A DNA stretch of 64,000 nucleotides, taken from Azolla caroliniana (lineage: Eukaryota; Polypodiophyta). Position 1 is the stretch's first letter. Every line of letters begins with the position of its first letter. Position numbers and translations under genes: made by a program. The notes beneath the pieces are model-generated. The model had not been told where the DNA came from. It worked only from the letters and a program-made list of their open reading frames with translations, and searched no databases. This document shows positions 25,101 to 35,400 of the stretch, one piece after another. Location of the stretch: positions 24,862,001 through 24,926,000 of the forward strand of contig JBHGNT010000004.1 in the NCBI GenBank assembly GCA_043228905.1. Reading direction: 5' to 3'.

Positions 25101-28100
25101 TTCCAATGATTTGCTTTGTTAAGACTTGGTCCCCATGTTTCTACTCCATAGGGAAGATTTCGTGTGACAAGTGTATCAAATAACCACAGCTTAGTTCATA
25201 GCTCTTGGAACTGCAAATGTGCACATTGGCTTTCAAGAGCACCAAGGACTGCATATCCACAAGAAAGTCGGGCAAAAAACATCCTGTAAGAAGAAACTAG
25301 AGCCTGTAAATGCTACCCCTAGGTATGTGTAGGAGCATGTGTATTCCACCTTTTCCTCTCCCAAGAATTCCGATTCTGATCTTGTTACCTATGCTTGAGT
25401 GTTGTTACACACCATCACTTTAGTTTTATCCATGTGTATTGATCAACCTTTGTCCGTACAAAATAATTTTAAGGCATTTAGATGTCTTTGTAGTTCCTCC
25501 GGAGAGTCAGAAATCAGCACAATATCATCAGCATATAATAATATTTGTATAGCTATACCTGCTAGGCATGCTCCCAAATCCCTGAAAGTCTCTATGTATT
25601 GTGATACCTCATCTATATGGAGACCATAGAGAAATGAAGATATAATGAATTTTCTGAAGTATCGAAGGCAGAGAGATATGGAAACTAAAAACGATTATGG
25701 GTTTTGACACATAGGAGAGGTTAAAGACAGAAAAAGCAGTTCTGCAAAACAAAAGCCCACTCCTTAAAAATATGTACATGGCAGGAATGCACCATATTTA
25801 TGCTATTGAAGATGCATAGAATATGCTCTTACAAGAGGAGCTTCAATGCTGATGGGACAGCTAAGTCATGGCCACATAAATACCTATTTAATGCTGAGTG
25901 GGAATCTTGTCCAAGTATCCCTTTCAGTGTACAGAATATTCTTTTAGGAATTGTAGTACAGTTCTGAAAATGAAACTGTACACCTCTAATAAAAAACAGA
26001 AAATATTAAATTATATAAAAACGTTTTTCTAGTTTAATAGGAGTAACCTAAGGGCCTTTAATCCAACCACTATCACCGTTTTTTCAGTTCGTTTTTCAAC
26101 TTTTCAGTATTGTTTTCTACTGTTTTCTAAGCCGCCTGATGTTGTCATTATACATTTCTTATTTTTATTGAGGGATGACGCCTAAATTTGCAGGCCACAT
26201 CAATCTAGTGACTTCCTATCAGATATTATCAATGGATAATCACCATGTCATTTGGGAAGTTAAGCTGTATTGCTCTGATCCTATCAGGATTCTTGTTCTT
26301 ATTCAGCTAACTATACTTTATCTGAAGCCTTCAGACAGTAAATATACACTAGTATGTTTACCATGTGATTTCATTTGCAGACTGGACACTGTATGATAGT
26401 TTATGAAAACTCAAAGTTTGCCATGTGATTACCAAATGTATGAATAGTTCGTCATCACTGAATATTGTTCTATATATGTACTGTAAAAATATTTTGCGCT
26501 ATACCAATTTTAAAACTTTCACGTCTATGAGTATCAGTTTCCAAGGCCAAGTGATTATCTTCAATGTGCAAGCCTCAAGGATACTACTCTATCCATGTGG
26601 TAGCCAGAATGTTTCATAAAAACAATATTCAATTACCTCTTACCTTTCGAATAGTTGCTATACAAATTCTCATCTTGAAGCTTCCTTCGTATCTCTGCTT
26701 CAAATCTATCCAGTGAATTTAATTCATGATATAATTCCTGTGATTAACAAAAGTATAAGCTTGTACATTTAAGCTCTAATGAAATAAAGAAAGCCATGTG
26801 ATTCACTTTCATGTTACAAGTTCATCCCTACAGATATGTATATCCACGCATGCACATCTCACAAAGACATCAATACATAAATAAACTGCAAGCAGTTCTA
26901 AATTTTCCTCATTATTGTATAAACCTCAGTAGAAGGGGTTCTAGATTTTCAATGAGCCTCACTAAAAGAATCCATAGTGATAAAAAACCTACCGCAGTCT
27001 GTTGGGCCCAAACAACCAATATTTGCAACTCTTCCTCTATTTCTTCTTTGCTTTGATTCTGCACCATCTCCTTGCCTAATCTGGGTAAGCATCAGAAATG
27101 AGAACATATATGAGCATACTCATACCAGCTTCCACAAGGAAAAAGTGACCACCTATCTTAACTATGAACCCTTACCGGTTGAAATAACGATCAAGATTGT
27201 GCCATTGAGGATCTCGGCATTGGTTCCCAAATCGAACTACCTCTTTTGCAAATACTGTTAGTTCTTTCCTACATACATAAAATACTCTGTTTACCATTGA
27301 AAAAGGATATCTATGATCCAGGATGCATAACCATGCATTTCATATCTTCATACAATGTTTTTTGTTTCCCTATATGCAACACTAATAGATCTCATTTCAG
27401 CTGATTTTCATTGAACTATTAACCCCCATGACATACACACACAACCAGAAGTTCTCTCAAATTCAGCTCTGTGTATTACTGGTTCTAGCCATGCATTTCC
27501 AACCTGCTACATTCAGATTTTTAGCATGCTCCAAGCTGATGCCCAATCTGGCTCCTGAAGGCTTTCTGGCATGCCATTATTAAGCTTCTAAGTCAGTGTT
27601 CAGAATAGCTTTTAGGAAAAAACTCAATTTTAGCTTCTAAGTTGGTAGATAGACTGTCTATCATATTTATGATGAGATAAGTAATCTCATTTTAATACAT
27701 TTGTGGAAATTCTTTCTTCTCATAGGTCCTTTTGGCCTTTGAGAGATGATAATATATTTATTTTGGTTTGTTGCTATCCAAAATGTAACATTTTAAGATG
27801 TAATCCCTTGTTTGGTCTGCTATTTTTTGTTCCCAGAGGCTTCACCGATTTCTCCTTTCTCCCAAGTCTCACAGGTATTCAGTCTAATACTACCCAGTCT
27901 ACTCATTTTGTTGTGTTGATGATAGGCAAGTGAGTACGAGGGATATCCATGCTATGCTGGACTGTTGGTAGTGCTAGTATGCCAAGTTCATGCTAACTGA
28001 ACCATGTAGTTACTAGAGAGTACCAAATCCTTCGCACTCCCTAGCCTGCCAAATTGCTATGAGGAATCAAATGTGAAGTCTCATATAACTATCTATCCAT

Positions 28101-31100
28101 CCGTACCACATCTAATGAATGAAACAAACAATCGCAATAAGGGCTCAGTTACTATCATGCTGTCCCCAACTCAGCTTGGATAATGGCACGTGGTGTTGAG
28201 GCATTACTCCTAATCATGTGGGATATCATCACAAATGATCTCTTTGATGGCCTCCATCGATCATTGTACTCTCATTATTCTCTGTACTTTCGGCAGTATG
28301 CTTTGGGATATCCTCATTGTGTCTAATATCATGTGTTTCCAAGGACCAATCATCTTTATTGGGCCCACCTCATTTCCATAGAGCAGTGCACGTTTGACTA
28401 ATGCGTAGAAAAACCAAAGCTTTGTACTAGGTTCTTGGAAAGGAAACTTATTTATGTCTGGCACATTTGCTATATTCGATGAGGAGATAAGCTGCCTTTT
28501 CACAAAAGCAAGTATCAACACTCCTTGGAATAAGCACAACCCAGCCTGAGAAATGCAGACTTTAGCAAGCGACCTGTCATAAACATCAGAAACAAACCCA
28601 TTTGTCGAACTGGATATCAATCAACATGCTAAGAATTTCTTTTTGCCAAGACCATCTTAACTAGCACAAGATTCATCCATATCTTCAATGGTCACGTTCA
28701 ACATAAATCTTAGAAGCAGTTCGTGATATCTGGTATTAGTGGTTGCTATATTAAGCCTTAGTAAGCAAAGGTCTCCTTGTGAAACCTGGGTGGTGTCTTA
28801 ACACTAAGAAGCCAGGAAATGTTCACTTTGGATCTGTTCTGCATTGTCACGTAAAGCCCCTTAAAGCCACACTCGTTAGCCACAAGTTATGTGCTGAGAA
28901 CGCATGTCTTCATCAATCAGCCTGAAAAGTCATGTTATGGTCAGAAAACTTAGAACAAGGTTGCTAAACATTTCAAAGTTCAATTCAGCCATTCCCTCGC
29001 AATCCTGGAAACGGGTATCTTTGGTTGAGATTGCATCAACTGTTGCATAGATGGCATGTAAGACACTTCCATTAAGAGCACATAGCATATGTGCACAATC
29101 AATGCACCTATTGGCATCATAACTGCGAGGTTTCATCCTCTAAAAGAACATGAATATGAAAATTGGAGATTGTCATGCAAAAAAGCACAATTTGGAATCC
29201 TGCACCATCTCTTAAAAACTCAACGTCAAACGAACTGGTGCATGGTCTGACATAGTCATACCTTGAGAAACACCCAAACATCCAATATGAGAGAAAGTCC
29301 ATTGTTGCAAATAAATCTACATTATCAAAGTTCCACTAATGATCAATAAATTCACTGTGGCCAATATAAACACTAATTCTTACAAAAACAAGATTAGGCA
29401 ACATGTGCATAAAATTGAGACAACACTAATATGTGCACTGAGAGCAGAACAACTCTATCAAGCAAGGGAATAACATGGTTACTGACTGCATTAAGCCATT
29501 GTGATCTCATTAGCTATGTAAACACTGTACTCCTGGGCATACCACTTTAGGAATTAGCTCCCAATAGGCATAACTAGGTCCGTCCTAAAGACAATTTAGT
29601 ACACTTTTGGACATGGGCATTGAAAGACTCACTCTTTTGAAGATTGGACCATATGACATTGATAGTGGAACCGATATCCAATCCAACATCTTGAAATGTA
29701 AAAAGTTATTTCAATACAAGGGTGACCCAATCAACAATGGGCCAACTTGAGCAACCAGATAATATTCCTACCTTATGTGACATCCAACATCCCAAGGACA
29801 TTATGGGGTCCCAATCCACCTCCAAGAAGAATATGACAAGGACAAATAATGCACATACGTAGTAGGAACTGCTGCAAGATGTACATGCAAGTGACTTATC
29901 CAAGGCAAATGCTTCTTATGGAGGCTTGGGGGCCTCCACAACATACTTTTCTAACAATACTTTCCCTTCTTGCCATAAGGTTTATGGAAGAGTGTAAAGA
30001 ACTCTCATAGAATTGGGGTATGCGGAAGCGTAGTGCGTGTGTGAGAGTGGGGGTGTGAGCAAGAGAAGGACTCGGAGAAAATAACCAGAAATAAGAAAAT
30101 ACACAGTAGGAGGGTGACAGCTTATGCACTGAAGAAAGAAAGATATATTAACGTCTTTTAAGAGGCCAAAATGGCCTATAAGACCAAACAAGATATTACA
30201 TCTAAAGTGTTGTCTCGTCTTTGAGAACAAATCAAAATAGAATAAGAAGTACTCAGTAAATATAAAAGTAAATAAGATAAAAACAGACGAGGGAATCTGG
30301 TTTTCGGCACATGTGAGATTCTCAAGTTAGACATATTGTAACTTTTGCTTCGAACGATCTCTAGCATAGGTCGATCCAGAATGGAGAGGTCTCCGAAGTA
30401 AGGGAAGCACAATGGGCCAAGGCAAGGGGGTTTTCTATACAAGTCCTCAAGGGATTACACATTAAATGTGGTTGATGGAATCTAATCAAGATATCCACTC
30501 GAGTATGATTCTGTCATAAGAATATCTCATATTCTTTGACCACATTTACACTTGACAACTACACAGATTAGAATAAAGTGTGCTCACGCACTTTTTCACA
30601 CATTGTGCTTTTCATTCTCAACAAACATGGAAAAGACCATGTCAAATCCAAATATTGACATCAATACAATGATCCAATATCATCAAAATTGACACATTTG
30701 TTTTACGGAATCTTCCACAAAGCATAAGAAAATTGTTTCAAATGATCCCATTGCACATACTTTTTTTTCTGAACCACGACCGGTCCACCACTCAAGTTGT
30801 GAATATATAGAGGAGGTTGCATCTGACCTATATTTTCATGGGCATCATGTGTTTAGCACCTCTATAAACACTATTGGAATCCTCAACATGTATATTTATA
30901 CCAGAATTGTCACAATTACTAGGTTCAAACATAGTAAGGATTGATAGATTGAGAGCTCTTTCTTGATTCTATGGAAGGTGGTGCATGGACATTCTTAGTT
31001 GGAGTGATTTGTCTGATTAATTCCATTAACGAGCAAAACCTTAGGCTGAGAACTATTTACAAGAAGGATTCAATTCGTGTCCAACTTCTCTAAGAGACTA

Positions 31101-34100
31101 TTGCTGTCTAGGCCATGCAAGTTTGCGGCAATAAGAGGTTTGCAATGCCCTCAGATATTTTGGGCCACATGTACAAGACATTGATTAGTTCAATGATTTT
31201 ATCACCTAGACTGATAGGTTTAGGCAATCTTTTAAATGCTAAATTCTTGGAATTGGTACATTTATCATAACGTCAAGGGAAACATCACATATTGCTATAT
31301 AAAAGACAACGAAGATCTAGGAGGAAATATTACCACATACCTTTTATCTTCAGCGGCGATGCTCAAAAGCTCCTCCATATCAGTAGATATTAATCGCTGG
31401 ACACCTTCTGAACATAGGACCTCTTCTTTTAAATATCTTATCCTATCTGCAGACAGTGAAAGCTTCAAACTATATCCCTTGGCAATGGTGTTCGCCACTT
31501 CAAATGCTAATATCCCAATTTTGTTTCCTTTTGATGCGGCTGCCAACTGAAAACCACCTCCAGCTCCAAGGTTAAGATTTGTCATGCTACTACCTATTGT
31601 ATCTAATGCATCAACTGCTTTCCCAAGACCAGCAGTCCCAGCCCTTCCCACCACTTGCAAAACCTGCAAAAAATCAAAAATTTGTAACCAATTTTCCCTT
31701 TAACCTTACTTATGTAATGAAATTAAAGAAAAGACACAATCAAATCACCGTTTAAGTTTACTTAGATAAGATCTTATATCCAACCATACAAATGCATTCT
31801 ACTTTTAATGTATGCAGTATTTATATATTAGCCATCATATTGATTATTTCACCACAATGCCAAATTAACTATGAAAATTTTTGGATGTGTGGAACTTATC
31901 CTGTAGCAACACAGATCTTCAGTGTTGTAACCTAGGACTAAACAGATATGGAATATGAACCAACCATAGTCATATATTAAGAAATCCACATGAAGAGCAA
32001 TGATCTAAATTTGGACTTGGACTTGCAGATGTTTTGTTTTGTCATTCACACTGATGAGTTAATGTGAACAGATGTAACCTTTGTTAGACTCACAAGCCAT
32101 TCTTGCCTCTTAAAAAATGCTAGAATATCTGTTTTCTTTCTTTAATGTGAACAGATGTAACCTTTGTTAGACTCACAAGCCATTCTTGCCTCTTAAAAAA
32201 TGCTAGAATATCTGTTTTCTTTCTTTCTTTCGGTTGTCGGAGGCTGTGGCGAGCACAATTGCAGTAGAACAAGGATACCACTATCACCCACTCTCTTCAA
32301 TCTCTAAATTGATGAGGTATCACATTACATAGGGAGATTCGGCAGTTCAGGAGAAAAGCATCAGTGCCACTTGATATAATCTGGATAGAAATGAGAGCAG
32401 ACCCAATAATCATTGCGGCATTATTTGGATCAGTGAACAATATCCAACAGCTTCAAGAGCTCCCTAAATGAAGGTACTCAACGTTGGTATTTATGTCATC
32501 ATTGAGCTCCCTGAATGAAGGTACTCAACATTGGCATTTATGTCATCATTGAGCTCCCTGAATGAAGGTACTCAACATTGGCATTTATGTCATCATTGAG
32601 CTCCCTGAATGAAGGTAGTCAACGAAGGTGCTGAAAAATGGAGATATTCATTGTTGGTAGGCTGAAATGCAACAAAGGTTTGAGTCACATGGCATAAGCA
32701 CAAATGCACTACCTCCATTCTAATATAGCTCGATTGTCCCCATCTAAACATGACCAAATTGGAAAAAATAGAGTGATCTAAACTGATATTATCAACTTCA
32801 AAAACAAAATAACATGGATCAGCCCCACAACATCTCTTGGTAGGAAGATGGCCCACTATAAAACACCTTTTACACACATCAGAGGATGGATTGATCATCC
32901 GGACCTCTTATATATACATACATCTATCCTATGGAATGCATTGTGTAATAGGGCAGCTGTGAACTTCTCCACATCATTTAAAGATTGAGGTAGGCAGATA
33001 TGCACAAAAAGCTCTAGAAGAAAGAGTTTGACAATTGTATCATCAGGGAGTGGAATCTGAAGAACGATTTGTTTGTCATTGTACAGATTTTTATGAAATA
33101 AGAGGGCAAATCCATGCCTCTTTAATCAAGCCTTTGGCCCTTTACACAAGGTAATGGAATATGATGACCGATGGTGCCTATGGTTTTCCTTGGTCAAACT
33201 CAAGAGCCAAAGGGAGTTGTCGAAGAACAACAATACAGCACACAAGCTCATCAACAAAGAACCACAAGTTTCTTTAGCCCCATCACTCCCTACCACTATG
33301 AGCCAATCAAGGGCTAGAAAAATGGGCTCCCCACCAATAGATGGGGAAATAGCAATTTGTCATGCATATAGTTTCTGGCCTTGTGGACCGTGGCCTCACC
33401 ACCCTTGTCATCGACACTGAAACCCATTATCTCCTGCCATTGTAGGTGCTTCTCTTGCCATTCTGAATCGACCTGTGCTCGAGATCTTTCGAAGTCAAAA
33501 TTTACAATATGTCTCACTTGAGAGTCTTACTAGTAAAGACGACAAGATTCTTTAGTCAAGAGTGATTCTATTTCTATTTACATTTTTACTTAAATTTATT
33601 TTGGTTTGTTGTTCCCAAAGACAAGAAAACATTTTCAGATGCAATCTCTTGTTTGATCTTATAGCACATTTTGGCATATTAAAAGAAGTTAATATGCATT
33701 TCTCTATTCTTTCCTTCTTTCTCCAGCTATGAGCTGTTTGCACAATTTTATTGGGGAGAAAATTTGATTATTGCATGTACAAGAACTTCATCTAATTAGC
33801 AAGCGAATTTCATGTTGGTAAGAGTATTTGCTAATGTTGCAAAACTCCTCTCCTGTACATATGTTTAGCACTCCAATTATGTCGCCAGCATGTAATTTCA
33901 GCATCCTTAATTATTAATTTGGTACATTTTCAATTGAATTCAGCACCTTCAGACATCTTTGACAATAAATTTAACACCTTTGATGAAGAGTTAGACATCT
34001 TTGATAGTTAACTCAAATCCTTGATGGTGAATTGAAACATATTTATTTTTTGCGATGAGCTTGATATTATTGGTTGGTGAATTGAATATCTTTGATTGGT

Positions 34101-34742
34101 GAAGTTGGAACATTTTTTAATAGTGGATTCGAAATATATCAAATGGTGAATTCAGTTTCTTTGTTGGTGAATTTCACATTCATGATGGCATATGTTCATA
34201 ATGAATCCCACCATGTTTGATGGCAATTTTTCAAAACCAATCCACCATGTTTGAGCGGTGATTTAATCACACTTCAGAATGACTGATTCAGCTTTCTCAA
34301 TGGTGAATTGAGCTTCATCAATCTAATCCTTACTAAGATCACATGCATATGTATACAAACACGTCTAAAAGACTTAAAATGTCATTACTATATATTTTCA
34401 AGAAACTTCCACGCATAGGGTATGGGAATTTGGTTTGAAATTGAGCAAACATACCTTGGTCTTTATGCGAGTAGTCTTGCTCTTCTCAGAGGCAGAGTTG
34501 GAAGCGACACTGGCATTTGCAGCAGAGGTGGTGACATCAGTGGAGATGACATCAGTCCTTGCAACATGCAGCGGGACAGGGCCAAGCGGTCCAGAAATGT
34601 CTCTAGGGGGTCTATAGGTAGCCTCCGAAACCCTAAAAAGGCGTCTTGTCAAAGGAGAACGAGATTCAGAAGGCCCGTCATTAGCAATATTGCTGCTGCT
34701 GCTATAATGTTCACCTTCTTTCTTTGAATAGCCAGCACCCAT
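10129..34742 (-). CDS. PSI1: PSK SIMULATOR (PSI)-like protein, DUF3475 + DUF668, 12 exons
   Basis: Plant growth-promoting protein family linked to phytosulfokine signalling; molecular activity unknown. Exons, in order: 34455-34742, 31341-31663, 27176-27268, 26993-27080, 26644-26737, 14315-14412, 13970-14039, 13296-13408, 11119-11235, 10900-10979, 10724-10768, 10129-10645. All borders are GT-AG, phases agree at every junction, and the sum is 1926 nt (641 residues plus stop), close to Arabidopsis PSI proteins (about 600-650). The N-terminus MGAGYS fits N-myristoylation. DUF3475, with ILAFEVANTIAKG, is at about 135-200, followed by RFGNQCRDPQWHNLDRYF. DUF668 spans about 368-460, with LGLALHYACIIGQIDSL and WLVPIATNTTK, then HHGFGWVGEWANTG. 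The C-terminus is Ser/Arg-rich. Introns total over 22 kb and are full of retroelements, yet every exon is open, so the gene looks functional. Which paralogue (PSI1, 2 or 3) is not certain. Confidence 0.93.
12428..12770 (+). mobile_element. LINE fragment in PSI intron 8, internally deleted
   Basis: Plus-strand translation from 12440 gives MDKTKVMVFNTTQACVTRSE, the same segment as in the larger LINE copy at 18.7 kb. After about 12560 it jumps to the C-terminal/3' region seen at 53710-53780 (a 'tgtaggcc...catcgacaaataaa'-like string), so the middle of the element is missing. It lies antisense to PSI. Confidence 0.75.
14728..15015 (-). mobile_element. LINE 3' end (tail and 3' UTR)
   Basis: Read on the minus strand, it runs from 'cttcggagacatttcc' through 'ctcaaagatgagacaacacttaagatgtaatctcttgtttggtcttataggcc' to '...cttttaaaagacattaatatatctttctttc'-like sequence. 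This is the recurrent LINE tail of the window. The copy is severely 5'-truncated and abuts another tail at 15028. Confidence 0.75.
15028..15640 (-). mobile_element. LTR-retrotransposon 3' end joined to a LINE tail
   Basis: On the minus strand, internal sequence ends with a polypurine tract (GATGGGGGCA, 15427-15436) and is followed at 15426 by the LTR start TGTTGAGAATCAAGCTCAAC. The LTR part runs to about 15135 and includes the TATA-like TATATAAAACCCC near 15160. It then passes straight into a LINE 3' tail (15028-15130). The same LTR segment occurs at 30416-30624, also next to a LINE tail. Confidence 0.6.
15813..16862 (-). mobile_element. LINE fragment: reverse transcriptase N-terminal half
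   Basis: The frame at 15896-16318 encodes the RT fingers/palm start: TRWTQHTIVPILKSEDPMMP, then NYRTIMIGHYLAKLYGSILE and CFVDFQKAF (motif A). Sequence up to 16862 aligns with 19430-19950, the upstream part of the larger copy. A 60-70-bp insertion near 16580-16650 is absent from the other copy. No 3' tail is present, so both ends are broken. Confidence 0.8.
17085..19990 (-). mobile_element. Large 5'-truncated LINE copy with RT domain, frameshifted
   Basis: Non-LTR retrotransposon on the minus strand. Frames follow in order: 19381-19848, 19034-19435 (TIVPILKSGEPMMP, FVDFRKAFDT), 18370-19029 (RVKQGCPLSPTLFGLYIDEV and the catalytic LLYVDDIVLIS), 18024-18356 and 17608-18039, with a Cys/His motif CQLCHQ...HYVCHC. 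The 3' tail lies at 17085-17180 and ends in TTTC repeats. At least three frameshifts and a short deletion at about 19435 make it dead. No endonuclease domain is left. The region 16863-17084 between this and the next copy is unassigned. Clade is uncertain; the tail without poly(A) is unlike typical plant L1. Confidence 0.85.
20531..21888 (-). mobile_element. Truncated Ty1/copia retrotransposon: RT, RNase H and 3' LTR
   Basis: Minus-strand frames 21646-21888, 21060-21524 and 20766-21032 encode the end of pol. RT has KSLYGLKQSPRAWFDKLRRA and the active site YVDDIIITGND. RNase H follows, with GYCDSDWASCADDRKSTSGY, then VVARSTVEAEYRA and LWCDNKSAI...HIEIDRFFI. A polypurine tract GAGGGGGAG (about 20759-20767) precedes the LTR start TGTTGAGAATGATT (20757); the LTR end near 20531 is approximate. 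Everything upstream of the RT finger region (gag, protease, integrase, 5' LTR) is missing. At least two frameshifts break pol. Confidence 0.9.
22095..22350 (+). mobile_element. LINE 3' tail, plus strand
   Basis: It carries the 'gacgagattctctcgtc' and 'agaccagacaacattttaagatgcaatctcttgtttgg...ctattatggcctcttaaaagatgttaatatatcttt' strings of the same LINE family, ending in TTTC repeats. It is opposite in orientation to the copies at 17-20 kb. Confidence 0.7.
23501..23940. repeat. Tandem repeat, about 136-bp period, three copies
   Basis: Copies begin near 23501, 23637 and 23817. Each contains 'tttgcaagatttatcactttgtttgatagatttattggtttgggtctaccacctgaactacatgtt'. The first two are nearly identical; the third is clearly diverged and spaced by extra sequence. 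It lies in PSI intron 5 and is non-coding. Confidence 0.8.
25065..25640 (-). mobile_element. LINE RT fragment, minus strand
   Basis: The segment aligns by eye with 18380-18930 of the large copy: 'attgacactaaaggtctctctaaatctttccaatgatttgc' at the start, and the strings coding for the YxDD region near 25520. It has many substitutions and small indels. There is no tail, so it is truncated at both ends. Confidence 0.75.
27700..27870 (+). mobile_element. Partial LINE tail, plus strand
   Basis: The string 'ttggtttgttgctatccaaaatgtaacattttaagatgtaatcccttgtttggtctgctatttt' matches the conserved LINE 3' region. It is preceded by a short piece of the tail end, so the copy looks rearranged. Confidence 0.55.
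28150..28620 (-). mobile_element. Diverged LINE fragment (RT C-terminal region)
   Basis: The minus-strand frame 28261-28620 includes FQEPSTKLWFFYALVKRALL, which parallels FQEPRTKLWLFDTLVTPTIL in the copy at 18.5 kb. Flanking sequence has strings like 'gctcggataatggcacgtggt' matching the next segment of that copy. It is old and has no tail. Confidence 0.6.
30125..30624 (-). mobile_element. LTR fragment joined to LINE 3' end
   Basis: On the minus strand an LTR start (TGTTGAGAATGAAAAGCAC, 30624) runs to CCATTGTG at about 30416. It then changes abruptly to LINE sequence CTTCCCTTACTTCGGAGACC and continues to the LINE tail at 30125 ('gacgttaatatatctttctttcttc'). The LTR part matches 15135-15426 with a short deletion. 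Confidence 0.65.
32061..32226. repeat. Exact 83-bp tandem duplication of a LINE-tail-like sequence
   Basis: The unit 'aatgtgaacagatgtaacctttgttagactcacaagccattcttgcc...ctgttttctttcttt' occurs at 32061-32143 and again at 32144-32226 with no visible difference. The end of each unit resembles the LINE tail ('cctcttaaaaaatgctagaatatctg...tttctttc'). Confidence 0.9.
32235..33725 (+). mobile_element. LINE copy on plus strand, rearranged
   Basis: It starts with a degraded RT segment (around 32250-32340, equivalent to STIRVKQGCPLSPTLF...IDEVSHY). It passes through the 47-bp tandem array, then a C-terminal segment at 32930-33260 equivalent to the Cys/His-containing region. It ends with the LINE 3' tail at 33590-33725. 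Many frameshifts are present. It lies antisense to PSI, in intron 1. Confidence 0.75.
32457..32635. repeat. 47-bp tandem repeat inside the LINE
   Basis: The unit 'gagctccctgaatgaaggtactcaacattggcatttatgtcatcatt' begins at 32457, 32504, 32551 and 32598: three full copies and a partial fourth. The unit is the LINE segment that codes for ELPKRRYPRLALMSS in other copies. A 47-bp period breaks the reading frame. Confidence 0.92.
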
Positions 34743-35400
34743 TAGCAGAACAATTCAAGAAAACGCAAAAGAAAAAGAAAAACAGAGCTGCTTCTCGTCT
34801 TCTTTCTTATTTTAGCTATGGCGTGAAGAATTGTTGTTTTTCTTCTTCACAAACACACACACACACACACACACACACGGGGGGGGGGGGGGGGGGGAGG
34901 AGAGAGAGAGAGAGATCAGAAGAAACTCAACAATCCAAGCTACAAGACCATTCCAGAGAGAGAATCCATGATGTGGAAGGGGTCAACAGGACCACAGATG
35001 CTTGCAACCCAGGGTGGGCTCCTCTCATATACTGTACTAAAATCTCTCAGTTCTTTCTCTTTCTTTCTTTCTTTTCTTTTCTGTTCTTTTATTCACTCTG
35101 ATTAGAAGGTTGGAAGGGCCGCCAAAAACAGGGGAAGGGGACAGAGGAAGATCTCTCTCTCTATCTCTCTATCTCTCTCTATTCAATTGATATACAACTC
35201 TTCTACTAAAACAGGTACATTACATGTATGTATGTATGTAATGTTGTCAGATCTACCTCCATATCATTGCTCTTTTCCTTTTCTTCTTCTCTTTTCCATC
35301 TCTCTCTCTCTCTCTCTGTTGACCCATTTCCTTCCTTCCTGCCTCTTCTCTGCCTCAAAGCCTACATATATATGTAGACAGATCTAAGTCTTAACTTTTA
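34743..35400 (-). promoter_or_regulatory. PSI upstream/5' leader region with compound microsatellite
   Basis: Immediately upstream of the PSI ATG (34742). It contains (AC)n at 34853-34878, an uninterrupted G19 at 34879-34897, then (AG)n to about 34914 on the plus strand, so the PSI sense strand reads CT, C19, GT. CT and TTTC tracts follow at 35050-35180 and near 35300. No TATA box stands out. Pyrimidine-rich leaders are common upstream of plant genes. Confidence 0.5.

Larger units (their letters stand above)
14413..26643 (-). other. PSI intron 5, 12.2 kb, retroelement graveyard
   Basis: The intron runs from the donor after exon 5 (26643) to the acceptor before exon 6 (14413). It holds four or more pieces of one LINE family, an LTR end, a truncated copia element and tandem repeats (listed separately). 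Stretches 22350-23500, 23940-25050 and 25640-26643 have no recognisable element; one open frame at 24073-24321 (plus) has no known domain. Confidence 0.85.
27269..31340 (-). other. PSI intron 2, 4.1 kb, with LINE and LTR pieces
   Basis: The intron lies between exon 2 (31341) and exon 3 (27268). It contains a plus-strand LINE tail, a diverged minus-strand LINE fragment, and an LTR piece fused to a LINE tail (listed separately). The stretches 28625-30120 and 30630-31340 show no recognisable feature. Confidence 0.8.
31664..34454 (-). other. PSI intron 1, 2.8 kb
   Basis: It contains a plus-strand LINE copy with tandem amplifications (32061-33725). Between about 33930 and 34330 there is a decayed array of roughly 20-25-bp units around 'tttgatggtgaattgaacatc'. 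No coding exon seen. Confidence 0.75.
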
